DNA of 64,000 nucleotides from Paragorgia papillata (taxonomy: Eukaryota > Cnidaria > Anthozoa > Scleralcyonacea > Coralliidae): positions 3,923,501 to 3,987,500 of the forward strand of contig JAWNZC010000470.1 of assembly GCA_035771165.1 (NCBI GenBank), in the 5' to 3' direction. A program made the translations under genes and the position numbers. Below, piece by piece: positions 1-11,069 of the stretch. The notes below the pieces were generated by a model. The model was not told the DNA's origin, did no database searches, and was given only the letters and a program-made list of their open reading frames with translations. Within the stretch, counting starts at the first letter, position 1; every line of letters starts with the position of its first letter.

Positions 1-626
1 TGATGGAAATATTTAAAAATGTTTGTGTAGGTAATATCATGGTTTTGAATGCAATAAAAAAACCCACGCACAAGTGGGTTTTTTATAGACTATCAAAATA
101 CCACGAGTCTGAAGGACAAGCCATTGTTATTTGAGGTCTTTGAAAAACTTGCGAGTGCATGTTTGCACGAGAGTGCATGTTTGCACGAGAAAACATGCTA
201 TTAATTATTGATTTTAATTTATATATATATGTACTATTTACAGAATGAGTAGCCATTCTGTATTGGGATATACAGACACGAGGTGAAGCCGAGTGTCTTT
301 ATTCCGATACAGAATGGACACAACTTCTGTAAATGGCTTCAAAAACTCATTTATAATTCATCAGGAAAATTCAAAAGGCTGTGTCTGTAAATGTGATACA
401 GAACTGCTGTTTTATTAATGAGTGCAGTATCATGCTATAAAGACACTGATTAAACCTTAATTTCTTTTGAATTTTCCTCATGAATTATTAATGAGTTTTT
501 GAAATATATATATATAAAAAACTCATTAATAATTCAAAAGAAATTATGGTTAAAAAGTGTAATATGTAGTTTTTTGCATTTTTAAAATTATTGTCATTAA
601 AATTATATAACTGTGTATTTTAATAG
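1..626. repeat. Intronic or upstream repeats: two adjacent inverted repeats
   Basis: No coding sequence is seen here. Two palindromic units stand next to each other. The first (about 236-334) has arms built on the motif ATTTACAGAATG and its complement; a related copy lies near 27190-27235. The second (about 338-503) has ends TTCAAAAACTCAT and ATGAGTTTTTGAA; single ends of the same kind recur near 29477-29503, 33317-33335 and 34615-34640. A 16-20 bp motif with GTGCATGTTTGCACGAG is repeated in tandem near 153-190. This stretch is probably an intron of the gene whose next exon starts at 627. Confidence 0.5.
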
Positions 627-1820
627 GTTGTTGAGGAAGCTAGAAGAGTATTGCAAATACCAGCAGGAGAACGCGGTGAATTTATGGGGGAGTGTGTAAA
701 GCGGTTAATGGAGGAGATTGACCCTATGATATATTTTGGTATACATATGAAAGGAGTAAATCCCCCAAGAAGCCCAAGTCTTAGTAAGTCTCTTCATAAA
801 TTTTCTGTTAGGTTCTAACCAACTACATTTTAGCACAAACAAAATGTTCCCAGAGTTTCACTCGGGCATGTCCCCTCAGGGCTGTCAGAAGCTGGGGGGC
901 ATATTGGAAACTCCCACTTTGCAATATATTTATATATACAGTCAAACCTCTATTAAGTGGCAACCTTCGGGGAATGGCTTTGTGGCCGCTTAATAGAGGG
1001 GTAATCTATAGTAAATTACAGGGAATATTTTAGGGGTTTTGACAAGTGGCCATTTAAAGGTGGCCATTTAAAGGGTGGCCGCCTAATAGAGGTTCGACTG
1101 TATATATTGACTAATTAAACTTGTTACTTTGAATTCTTATTTTTACAGATGCTAAAATATTGCATGTGTTCAAACTTCTGCCATTAGTGTTTACAAAACA
1201 AAAGGCCCCTAAAAAGCCAATAGAGCTTTTGCACGATTTAAAGGTATGTAGTGAAAATTGATTTATGTGTTAGTGTTTGTGAAATAGACAGATGAAATTG
1301 CACAATATATGGAATATAAATGTATCTGTAATTGATGTGACCATGTATTTTTTTTTCTCTATGTACTATTTTTCTTTTAACAGATAATAGCCAGAATATG
1401 GCTTGAACAATGGTTCTTGCTGGGTAACTATATATATATATATATATATATATTTATGTATGTTTACTAAAAGACTTCTATAATAATCTTTTTTATTTCA
1501 AGAATCACGAGGATCCAGACACTTGGTGTGATAAACGTGCAGGAAATGTGCCTGTGTTGCTGCTAGACCAGGAAAGTTGTTATATGGTTGTAGGAAAAAC
1601 AATCCTGTTTACGACCGAAGTTAAGAAGTTGGTTGAAGCTGTTGTTGCATATTTGGCAACATTCTATCTGTTGGATTTTGATTATCCGAGATACAATGAA
1701 ATTGGATTAAACATTTTACAGTATTATGCTTTCACAGACCACAATGTTCCGAATGACATGTCTGTTTCATTTAAAGCATTACTATTATCTTACCAAAATT
1801 ATAAAAATGACACAAGTTAA
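627..1820 (+). CDS. 3' end of an uncharacterised conserved protein (5' end outside window)
   Basis: I read exons 627-783, 1149-1243, 1384-1423 and about 1503-1820. The first junction is clean: an acceptor AG before 627, donor GTAAGT at 784, acceptor ACAG before 1149 and donor GTATGT at 1244 keep one frame. Peptide landmarks are VVEEARRVLQIPAGERGEFM, then a Lys/Pro-rich piece ending LLHDLK, then a last exon with PDTWCDKRAGNVPVLL and a hydrophobic alpha-helical C-terminus ending near KNDTS before TAA at 1818. The phase between the 40-nt third exon and the last exon does not fit a simple GT-AG junction, so the third exon or its borders are uncertain, or the copy is degenerate. The protein resembles a multi-copy cytosolic family of unknown function in cnidarians and fishes (from memory, unverified). 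No signal peptide or known catalytic motif is visible. Confidence 0.55.
939..1100. mobile_element. Short Tc1/mariner-like MITE in an intron
   Basis: Terminal inverted repeats begin CAGTCAAACCTCTATTA on the left and end TAATAGAGGTTCGACTG on the right. Both ends are flanked by TA (937-938 and 1101-1102). The 162-bp size, the lack of coding capacity and the TA duplication fit a non-autonomous Tc1/mariner-type element. It lies in the intron between exons 627-783 and 1149-1243. Confidence 0.65.
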
Positions 1821-3335
1821 GATGTAAAATAGTAACTTAACATTAACTCTCTATATATATACAGTAACTTAAAATATTACTGTATATGTTTACTTATTTT
1901 ATATTTGTATTGTTACTTTCTTATATTGTGAAATACAAACCATATTTTCTCTGAACTAATTATCTGTGTCTACATCGGTTATATAAATATAATGCTTTAA
2001 TATTTAATTTCATATTTAATTTCATGGTAATATTCTTGTTATTCTCGCAGAAAAAAATTCTTGTTTTAAGTAAAATAATTCTTGAAATAAGAAATGTGTT
2101 TCTTAAATTAAGAAACTTATTTTCTTAATTTAAGTAAATTTTCTCAAGAAACTTTTCTTAAGAAAATATTTTCTTAAGAAAAAAATTTCTTAAGAAAATT
2201 TTCTTGTTATTCTCCAAAGAAAATTTTTTCTTGTTTTAAGTAAATTTTCTTAAGAAAATATTTTCTTAAGAAAATATTTTCTTAAGAAAAAAATTTCTTA
2301 AGAAAATTTTCTTGTTATTCTCCCAAGAAAATGTTTTCTTGTTTTAAGAAAATTTTCTTAAAACAAGTTATTTTTTTCTTAAAATAAGAAAATTATTTTT
2401 TGCTGTGTAGTGTTTAAGAATTCTGCATGGGCCACGAGCGTAATAATGTACTAAAGACCCCAAGAAAGATCTCCATGTTACGCCACTATAACTATATATC
2501 ACCTGACAATAAAAACCGCCATTGGAGCTAGTTCGTGGGCAGCTTTAGGGGGTTGAGTTTTGAATTGACGTAGATGATTTCAGGCCGAAATTCGCAATTA
2601 TCAAGTAAATAAGGGCAAAGTTACGTTAGTTTTACTTCAGTTTTTACACTAATTAGTGTATTATTTATTTTGTAAGCCCATCGTTAATAAAAAGATGGTT
2701 ATATAGCTAACCCACGAAAGCGTCTTCACGAAGACTAATTAATTTATTAAGTCTTCGCTATGGTCACGAAACACACGAACAACGTTTTGATGTTCTATTT
2801 CAGTTCCTTTCAGCACTATTTATTCACACAGTCAAGCAAACGAACACGTATCGAAGCGAGTTCACCAGTTTTTCAGCCCGGTTTGCCGGGATGAAGACGA
2901 TTACATGGACATTTTCATCCCGGTTAATCGGGCCAGCCCTGGTCCATGTAATCGCCCCCCCCCCTTATATAGTGAGTTATGTTTTATGCGAAGTCGGATT
3001 CTTTTTCATTTTAACGTCGTACGTCATTTTCAGGAAAGTATACTCTGCCAGATCGACCTAAACCATTTTTAGTCGGATGGTTTAGGTAGATGTGACGTAG
3101 TGCCTTCGCAATTTTCACTTGATTTTGACTTTATTTTGACTTTATGGCGTCAGACGGCGCCCTTTAAATTTTAAAATCATACGTACAGGAATATCGTTAT
3201 TTCTAAAATACGAATAAAGATATCGTAAACATATCGACCTATGTGAACTAGTCTTATGAAAAGTACCTACCGTCAATTGCATCTAAGGATGGACACTGTT
3301 GATAAAAAACATTACCTCCGCCAGCGTCAAACTTC
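1821..3335. repeat. Intergenic repeats, including an AAGAAAA-rich array
   Basis: No gene is seen. From about 2040 to 2405 the sequence is an imperfect array of short palindromic units (TTTTCTTAAGAAAA and variants). From about 2878 to 2955 there is a compact inverted repeat: CCCGGTTTGCCGGGATGAA pairs with TTCATCCCGGTTAATCGGG, and CGATTACATGGAC pairs with GTCCATGTAATCG. A hairpin-forming CTTCACGAAGAC motif lies near 2722-2757. Confidence 0.5.
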
Positions 3336-3451
3336 AACGTTTCCCACGAGCATTTGACTGGTTTCTTTCAGCTCAACCAATCACGTTTAACCAGTCTCAA
3401 GGTGATTGGTTGAGCTAAAAGAAACCTGTCAAATGCTCGTGGGAAACGTTG
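3336..3451. mobile_element. Small palindromic element
   Basis: The arms read AACGTTTCCCACGAGCATTT on the left and AAATGCTCGTGGGAAACGTT on the right, and the pairing continues inward with few mismatches through the CTCAACCAATCAC motif. This is a short foldback or MITE-like unit with no coding capacity. Confidence 0.6.
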
Positions 3452-3628
3452 ATCTTGGTGTGAGCGTCTGGGTCTTTCTAAGCTTCTAAGCCAATCAGCA
3501 GCTTCGTCCTGATTCAGGAGGAACTTACGTCATCAGTACGGAATTTTTACTCTCGAGTCGCAGACGTCTCTCTCGGGCCAGTTTGAGTCTTAAAAATTCA
3601 ATTTTTTTATTATTTAATTATTTTTATT

Positions 3629-4108
3629 AAAGGACATTGGCAATAAAAATGAAGTTTGTCTAATTTGAAAGAACTCGTAAAATTGTAATAGCAGATTTTT
3701 TAAAACTTTTTTGTATCGTTCTTCGTTTTCAAGATATTCCATTTTGTTTGATATGTAAATTAGATGGTCTCTGACGTCAGGAACAGGGTACAGCATTTTC
3801 ACACCTAGCAAAATCAGTTATATCTCTAAGTTTGTTTAACGAAATAAGTTGAAACTGTGCACATCAAAACGCCCTGTGACACTAAGCATTTTATGTTGAG
3901 CAATCATAGAGATGCAAGTGATTTTGTAATGTATGAAAATACTGCACCCTGCTCATGACGTCAGAGATCATCTAATTTACATATCAAACAAACTGAAATA
4001 TTTTAAAAATGAAGAAAGATACAAAAAAGTTGTAAAAGATCTTCTATTACAATTTTACGAGTTCTTTCAAGTTTGACAAACTTAGTTTTTATTGCCAATG
4101 TCCTTTAA
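3629..4108. mobile_element. 480-bp palindromic (foldback) element, family member 1
   Basis: The left arm starts AAAGGACATTGGCAATAAAA and the right arm ends TTTTATTGCCAATGTCCTTT. The arms are roughly 200 bp and imperfect. Interior landmarks are GAAAGAACTCGTAAAATTGT and TTTGATATGTAAATTAGATG next to a GACGTCA motif. Diverged relatives with the same interior order lie at about 54355-54775 and in the middle of the larger palindrome at 51184-51948. The element sits about 160 bp downstream of the minicollagen A stop codon. Confidence 0.7.
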
Positions 4109-4268
4109 AGTCAACTTATCGTTAACTTAATTAAATGTGAATTTGGTACTGAATACAGTATTTCCAGTATTTTATTTTTATTGTATTACAGTTTCCCACT
4201 ATCAATCATCCCAATCATCAACGCTATGTGCTCAACATGAGACATTATATCAGTAATGCATATCGTTC

Positions 4269-4558
4269 TCAGCCTTGGTTAGGCGTTCCGTTGTCTCCAG
4301 GTGGACCAGGTGGTCCCGGAAGTCCAGGGGGACCTATATCGCCTGGAGCTCCTCGGTTTCCCACCGGTCCAGGAGGTCCTGAAGGTCCATCATTGCCAGG
4401 TGCACCAAATCGTCCTGGTGGTGGCGGAGGTGGTGGGGGTGGTGGTGGAGGAGGAGGAGGTGGGGGAGGTGGAGGTCTTAAACAGCAAGCAGACGAACAC
4501 AAAGGAGCGCAAGAACCAGGACATCCATAACCACACGGGTTGGCTTCTCTTTTATAGT
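4269..4558 (-). CDS. Minicollagen A exon 2 (KR site, CRD, polyproline, collagen)
   Basis: This exon begins after an ATATAG acceptor. The split codon plus TAT AAA AGA gives Y-Y-K-R, then the CRD. The polyproline run is encoded by mixed CCA/CCT/CCC codons, which makes a G-rich tract on the plus strand at about 4417-4476 that could slip or be misassembled. Confidence 0.85.
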
Positions 4559-6397
4559 CTATATAATAAGGAGAGTAAAATTAATAAGTTGACAAATGGC
4601 AATTCTTGTTTAAAATTTATAACAAGTTTTACCCTTAGATCTTTCTCTAATAATCACGAAAGACGTCAAAATAATGAGATTATTTGCTCCTAATTTTCAT
4701 CTCTCTAAACTAAAACTAAACTAAACTAACCTTATTTATACTGGATAACTCTATCAGTTATATCTAAACTGTTATCCTCAGAGGTCCAGTAAGGGCCCAC
4801 CCTCATAGGTCCAGTGTTACTACAGGAGGAAACCGGAGTACCCGTAGGAAACCTGTGGTGTTTGGTAGAGTCAAACTGGAAGCACTCTTCTCACATGCGG
4901 CCAGGGTGAAATTATTTTTAATCAGATAACTGCACCGTGCAGGATTCGAACCCAGGTCGCAGATGTGAAAGGCACGTGCACTAACCACTGTGCCACCAAC
5001 ACCCCGTAATTTATCTCGTCAACTCGTCAACTATCATCTCATAGAAAGCTAGAGCTTACAAATTCAATTATTAACCCTTTAGTCACTTGCTACGGTTACA
5101 ATTTTATATATTTTCTTCATTCAAATTATATACTTTACTCTGTCTAACGATTAGTATAGGTTAGTTACCGAACCCGAGGTAACTACGTCAGTTATTTCCC
5201 GAGGTTGAGGTAACTAACCTACTTAGTTCAAGATCACAAAGGTTGCCTAAGAAAACTAACCTACTTAGTTCGTTATCACAGAGGTTGCCTAAGAAAACTG
5301 AGATACTGAGTTCGTTATCACAGAGGTTGTCTAAAAACACTTCGGTCGCGATGATAAATCCTTTATCACATTTGTGACCATTGATTAAAGCATAATTTCC
5401 CAACTACGCATAAATCAAGTTAATTGCCCCGGGCTAATATATATATATATATATTTATATATATGACTTCATTTATGCGTGGTTGGGAGTAATTATAAAT
5501 AAACAATTATAAATAAACAGATTTATTCAGTAGTATATCCATAAAGTGGCTCTTCGTCTACCGAAACCTAACTAATTACAAATAAATTAAAATAAACTTT
5601 TTTATAATTTCACTATTTAACAAATTACACTATGAAACTTAAATTACAATTAATTAATTAATTAATTAATATATAAACTATTTACACATCTACTATAACA
5701 TATAAATAATTAACATATGCGTTGAAGTAAATAACATTTAGTCATGCTACAGAAATGGTTGTAATCCTGGCATGACCTTATGTCTCTTGGTAGAGCATTA
5801 AACGATTTTGATGCAATATCTTGGAAAGTGTTAGAAACTAGTGAAATGTAAAGACTAGGAGCGGAACTAGACCGCAATATACGCAAATAATTTACCTTAG
5901 TAAGTCTGAGGTGATTAGGCCATTTAAATGGGTGGTTTTAACCCTTCTTTCTTTAACAGGTAACCAGCCTATTTTTACAAGCTCTTTAATTTCCCTTACG
6001 TATTTACAAAACTAGCAGCTGCATATACTGTACCCGTTAGAGCCTTTTAACTAAATATTCTGGGAGAGGGTTAAATATAATATCACAGTAGTCTATTTTG
6101 TAAGAACTAATGTCTCTGCAAGCTGTTTTAGCAGTTTAAAATTGATAAAATTCTTTAGCTTGCGTAGAGTTCTAAGGACCCCATAACATTCTTTGGAGAT
6201 AGTTCGTTGACATGTTCATGAAGACCTCGTGGAGAATTACTAATTAGTAAAGAGTTAAATAGATTTAAAATTATAGAAATAATAAAATTAAAAATTAAAA
6301 AAATAATAGATGTTTTAATTCAGAATGCATACTTACATCTAGCTTCAGCAACGACAAATACAGTGACCACGACCAAAAATAATATTTTTGAATCCAT
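4269..6397 (-). CDS. Minicollagen A: short minicollagen without a C-terminal CRD
   Basis: This is a predicted structural protein of the nematocyst capsule wall. The two coding exons are complement(6337..6397) and complement(4269..4558). The junction is phase 1 (donor GTAAGT, acceptor ATATAG), giving 116 residues. Residues 1-19 are a signal peptide (MDSKILFLVVVTVFVVAEA). A Lys-Arg site at 23-24 would free a mature protein starting EANPC. Residues 29-46 are a complete CRD, CGYGCPGSCAPLCSSACC, followed by LR, 20 consecutive prolines (49-68) and 15 uninterrupted Gly-X-Y triplets (69-113) ending NQG and TGA. Typical minicollagens continue with a second polyproline tract and a C-terminal CRD. Neither is present, and no GT donor precedes the stop. 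The gene may be truncated, or a genuine one-ended variant. Family assignment is firm; function is inferred from the family. Confidence 0.85.
4790..5005 (-). mobile_element. tRNA-derived SINE in the minicollagen A intron
   Basis: Read on the minus strand, a tRNA-like head carries an A box (GGCACAGTGGTTAGTGCA, about 4978-4994) and a B box (GGTTCGAATCC, 4942-4952) at the normal spacing, followed by a non-tRNA body toward 4790. It does not fold as an intact tRNA, so it is a SINE and not a tRNA gene. It lies in the intron and in the same orientation as the host gene. Confidence 0.65.
5212..5337. repeat. 42-bp tandem repeat, three copies
   Basis: Three direct copies start at 5212, 5254 and 5296. 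The core is TTATCACAGAGGTTGCCTAA. The unit length is a multiple of three, so an uninterrupted minus-strand frame crosses it, but nothing else suggests coding. It is intronic to minicollagen A. Confidence 0.7.
6337..6397 (-). CDS. Minicollagen A exon 1 (signal peptide)
   Basis: ATG at 6397-6395 opens a 20-codon hydrophobic leader ending EAR. It is followed by one base and a consensus donor (ACTTAC on the plus strand at 6331-6336). The phase matches exon 2 at 4558. Confidence 0.8.
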
Positions 6398-8329
6398 GGT
6401 TACAACTGAGTAAAAATAGGAAAATATGCATGCGATAGTTTTATGCATGAAAAATATATCCTGTAGAATGTACACCGTTCTTATTGGCAATATTGGTTAA
6501 CAATTATTCCTATTCTGCCCCCCTACTTTTTGGGGAAATGGTCGGTAAATTGATATAAGTCATGCAGTTAAAACCAAATTGGTCGGTAAATTTAAGATTT
6601 AAACCTTAAAATATATAAACCCACCTGGGTTACGTCGGTAAATTTTGAAACACCCCCTCTCCCCCCCCCCCCCCCCCAATCAAAGTGTCCTCGGTATGCC
6701 ACTGATTCTGCACATTTAAAACGTGCCTGCATGTGAGATCGGATTTTATTTAGTGTAAACACAATGATAATATGATATATTTGGTTTTGGTAGACAAAAT
6801 TTTTGTATTCACTACAGAGGCTCCGGGTTTGAGGAAAAGTGTTATATGCATGTACCAACCAATTCTTGAGTGAAATTAGCTTCTGCGAAAGACAGTCAGT
6901 GAAAGTATTATTAAGAATAAAGTATTAATAAAGAAGTAATCAGACATTCAGACGTTCTTTTTGCGAACGTGGATAAGTTGAAAGAGAGTTTCCAAGCAGT
7001 TTGTTTGCGTGTTAGGTGCATGTTAAATGGCAGACTATGACAGACGTTCTTTTTCGCCATTGCCCATCCAAACTCATCGAAAGAACGTGTACGTTTGCAG
7101 GCTTTAGCATTAGTGAGAATAAAATACTAAGTACCAATGCGCCGTCATGAATCAAATAATTAACCTCTTAATCCTTTCACAACCCAAAACATAACATAAT
7201 TTACTGTATTAAAGAAAATTTATAAAATCTATTTATTGTGAAGCAACATGCATGAATGGCTTAAAATCAAATAACATTAATCTCACAGGTAATTTTTAAT
7301 ATATAAGAAATTCCAGATAAAGCAAAGCCTTATGCATGAGCGAAAGTATAATATGCTAGCATGTAAGTAAACGAGATGATAAAACTGAAAAATTACATAT
7401 CAATTTTTTAAACATGTTTAGAAAATTGATATGTAATCATAAATTTGGTCTTTTTGTCTTCTGCTGATGTATTTTTTCACTGCTGTAAAAATATTATATT
7501 TAGCCAGGTAGATCGTAATTGAAAACAAAAACGAATAGCATATGCTCAATTGCTTCTTCACAATTGACATAATATGAAGGATAAACAAAGAAAACAGTTT
7601 CTGGTTGAATGCTTCACCGCGTTCGTTAAACTTTGTGAAATTACATTTCTTGCTCCGATGGTCGGCCGTTTTTAGATATTTTCAGCAAAAATTATCGCTT
7701 TATAGTTTAGTTTATTCTACACTTTATACAATATATTATTTACTGTTTTAAAATTCTTACCTTTTATTCAAAGGAAATAAAGTCTATCACAAATATTTGG
7801 AAGTTGATCTGATTTGCATGTAAACAGAACTATCCAACTGTAACTAATTTAGGATGAACACATTTAAAAGCTATTGCTGTTTATTAGGTGAAGGATTTAA
7901 ATACAGTATGGCTTCACTGATTGGCTCATTCAGGTTCATGTTTGACCAAGATCACGTAAAGACAAAATGATAAACAGGTAAAATGTTACGCTTGAGAGAA
8001 CATCTAGAGATCTACCATTAACAAAAACATCGCATGGCTGCATATATAAAACACCATATAAAAAAGGAGATCAAGCTGCCAGAACACAATAATTGGCAAG
8101 GAGATTGTTAATTACTAATATTTATACGTTGACCTGTCAAACAATTTTGTCAAACAATCTGAACTCATATATTTGGGTGCGCAAAGGATTATGGTAACGT
8201 ATACAACCACCATCTTTTTAATGGTTCTGGATTGAGCAGAGCAAATAACGCATGCATTGTCTCTTTTTATAAATTAGCATGGGTGGCACAAGCTTCACGT
8301 AAAATCAACACGTTAGGTCTTAGCTTATG
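6398..8329. other. Intergenic region upstream of minicollagen A
   Basis: This is the presumed 5' flank of minicollagen A (minus strand). Near its start, the minus strand carries two CCAAT motifs (about 6490-6510), but no start site can be fixed. A run of cytosines lies at about 6660-6677. A short perfect hairpin built on ATTACATATCAATTTT lies near 7393-7432. No coding sequence is supported. Confidence 0.4.
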
Positions 8330-8414
8330 TCGTGCACTTTTAACATGAGCCCCTGGCTCGGATGATTGGGCGACCATATCCTGTGCTTCCGACGGTAAAT
8401 AAATCATTACACAT

Positions 8415-8475
8415 TACTTCGCACTGCTGAAGTTAAGCCCGATCGAAGGGGTTAGTACTTGGATGGGTGACCACA
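8415..8475 (+). mobile_element. 5S rRNA-derived SINE fragment
   Basis: CTGAAGTTAAGCCCGATCGA followed by GGTTAGTACTTGGATGGGTG and ACC matches the internal control region of animal 5S rRNA, known from memory. It is diverged and lacks the 5' third of 5S, so it is not a functional 5S gene. The repeat body probably runs on to the A-rich stretch near 8650-8670. Reverse-strand relatives are at about 26480-26640 and 35195-35265. Confidence 0.6.
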
Positions 8476-9526
8476 TTAGTATCATCTGAGTAGAGTTGTT
8501 GGTTCTCTCCTGTGTGTCGAGGGGTTGTGACCGATTTCCCTCCCTCCGCAAAGTCAACACCATGGTTTCGCAGTTAATTCTACGAACTAATTCCATCAAC
8601 GCCGAGGGCCATTGGGTTATCAGTATCTAAAGACTGCCATGTGTTACCCTCAATAAAATTAAATAAATTAAAATTAAGTTGCTTTATCTTTTTTCACCTA
8701 AAGGCGCCTAGGCGCGTCTCTGTTAAATCTTTTCAGACGATTTACAACTTTTCTAGACTATTTCGACGAAAGAGCATGAATAAACACGAGTGAACAAAAT
8801 AGACCAATGGCAGTCTGAATTTCGAATTCGTTCCACTTCAGCAAAAAAACACGCAGCTATACAACAATTTTCATGGATGGAACTCTCAAAATCATTCAAT
8901 TTGTTATAACTCGTAGTGAGATGTTTCAATTCATGGAAAATACAGCATTAATATTAGCCATTTCGGAATTGCGCTAGAGACCTGGGGATAGTAAGGTTGA
9001 CAATGCATCACGGAATTGTTTTGGGGAACGGGTTCTTTGTTCACGTCCCCCAAAACAGTCCCATGATGACTTTGAAATGTTGCAAATGAGCCATTATCCA
9101 GTGTTCACACTGTACGAATTATGGATATAAATGCGAAAAAAACATAAATTGTGACGTCATCCGAACGGAGCGCCGTGACATATTAGTGAATTTAAATACA
9201 TGAAAATATATATATATATATATATCGATTAGTCGAGCCGAGCGCAATTATATATATCGTTAAAAATTTACATAAAACAGTTTCTCAACTCTATAGCTAA
9301 GATAAATGCAATTTTAATGTAATACAGTGCAGATAAATGACGTACAGTGCAATTTTATTGAGTATTAAGCATTCTGATTAGAAAGCATTAGCAACGAAGA
9401 ATGCATCCAGAAGCCTTAAGACGAACTTAGTATCCACACAATGGAAACAGACAATGAAAAGCTGGACAAAAGTTAAGCAAACTTTTTAAAATGTTTTAAG
9501 TTTTTCTGGAAAGGTTATGTTTCGGT

Positions 9527-9659
9527 TATAGACCTTTCGCTCGGGGTATTCCACAAAAAATTACCGCTCGGGATGAAATATCCCTCGGGCTTCGCGGCCT
9601 CGGGATATTTCATCCCTCGGGGTAATCTTTTGTGGAGTACCCCGAGCGAAAGGTCTATA
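9527..9659. repeat. Near-perfect palindrome
   Basis: The arms read TATAGACCTTTCGCTCGGGG and CCCCGAGCGAAAGGTCTATA, with continued pairing (GGGATGAAATATCCC and GGGATATTTCATCCC) down to a short GC-rich centre. It is a foldback or MITE-like unit with no coding capacity. Confidence 0.7.
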
Positions 9660-10009
9660 GTTGATAAGTGTATCACCACATGAAGGGATTTCAGGCCGTT
9701 TTTCTGCGGTCAATTTTTCAGTCCACCAAAATGGTGTTTTTGAAAACTTACAACTACGCAACGTTTTAGTACTTTTCGATGAAATTTTCGTGCGTTTCTC
9801 TAAACTGCACATCATCCTATAGACGTTTGTCGGGAATGTTTTATAAGTCCGATATTTTTTATTTTATCACGTTTTGAATAAATATTAGAATCTTGGAATT
9901 GGATTTTTAAATTCGTTGTTGAATTTTTTAGACGTTTATTAAAATAAAACACAATAAAGTGTTTTTGTTATTCTATAGATTTATTCCTATATAGATGAAC
10001 TTATGCACA

Positions 10010-10324
10010 CCGGATATTCTTGGCCACGCGACCTTGCAATATTGATAGCAACATTGCAATAATATTGATAGCAACATTGCAATATTGATAGCAACATTGC
10101 AATTAGCAAGTTGCTAAAATCGAACTTCACATAATATGAAGTTGTATTGAAAGTCAGAACAACTAACTCTAAGTAAACTTCATGTTATGCAAAGTTCGAT
10201 ATTTAAAATGCGAATTTTCATTTTTTTAAATGCAACTTGCCAAGGAGTGGCCGTGTATCGTTAGCTAGTCGACATTGCAATGTTGCTGTCAATATTGCAA
10301 GGTCGCGCGGCCAAGAACATCCGG
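10010..10324. mobile_element. Inverted-repeat element downstream of minicollagen B
   Basis: The ends are CCGGATATTCTTGGCCACGC and GCGGCCAAGAACATCCGG. The arms continue with GACCTTGCAATATTG and its complement. The left arm also contains two to three tandem copies of an AATATTGATAGCAACATTGC unit. An inner pair (AACTTCACATAATATGAAGTT) lies near 10122-10142. Confidence 0.65.
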
Positions 10325-10464
10325 TTTGGCTGTAATCAGTAATACATTGAATAAATTTATTTTACTTTATATTTTGCTAAAAAATTAAAAATCAGTTTGA
10401 GATCAAATACACTGACGATGCATCTGAAGTTCTATTTTATGTCTATATATATATTCTTCTTAGT

Positions 10465-11069
10465 TCATTTTCGACCACAGCAGGACATTGACGGCGGCGG
10501 TATTGGGGGAGGCGGACACGGTGCTGCTATTTGGCAAGGGGGTGGCGGTGGTGGAGGACATGGACATGGTTGAGGTGGCGGAGGACGGCAACAAGATATA
10601 GCTGGTGGTGGGGGAGGCGGTATTGGGCACGTTTGACATATGGGGTGTGGGGCCGGACACGGGCAAGGCGGAGGTTGAGGCTTCTGGCAGCATGGTAGCG
10701 GACAGATTTTCATGCAGTGGTGAACACAGATAGGAGCGCATGGGGCAGGCGGTGAGGGCAATCCAGGACATCCAGGCATACCAGGTGGACCATTGCATCC
10801 GGGAGGACCTTGTGGACCATTTGGACCATTACAGCCCATTTGTCCAGGACAACCAGGGGGGCCCGGTAAGCCAGGTGAGCCGGCACAACAGGACTGACTG
10901 CACGATGGAGCACACGTAGGTGGGCATGGACTAGGACACACCACAACAGGTGGAGGTGGAGGTGGAGGAAGGGGAGGTGGTATAGGTAAAGGTGTACAAC
11001 AGGTTGGAGTACAACTTGGGGCGCATGAAGATGGACATCCTTCACCACATGGACTAGGACTTCTCTTTT
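10465..11069 (-). CDS. Minicollagen B main exon
   Basis: The exon starts after an ATCTAG acceptor at 11070-11071 (minus strand) in phase 1 and ends with a stop at 10465. It is Pro-, Cys- and Gly-rich throughout. The 73-residue tail repeats CP, PCP and SCC motifs between polyproline runs and ends SCCGRK. This tail is longer and less regular than a single C-terminal CRD. Confidence 0.88.

Noticed and set aside
56..92. Rho-independent terminator-like hairpin (AAAAAACCCAC...GTGGGTTTTTT)
   Set aside because: The window is eukaryotic. The hairpin is a chance or MITE-like palindrome with no bacterial gene context.
4228..4693. Plus-strand Gly/Pro-rich open frames across 4228-4693
   Set aside because: They are the antisense of minicollagen A. 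The minus strand has the CRD, the KR site and matching splice phase.
10460..11048. Other minus-strand frames across minicollagen B
   Set aside because: They are shifted frames of a GC-rich exon, with no Gly periodicity or CRD cysteine spacing.
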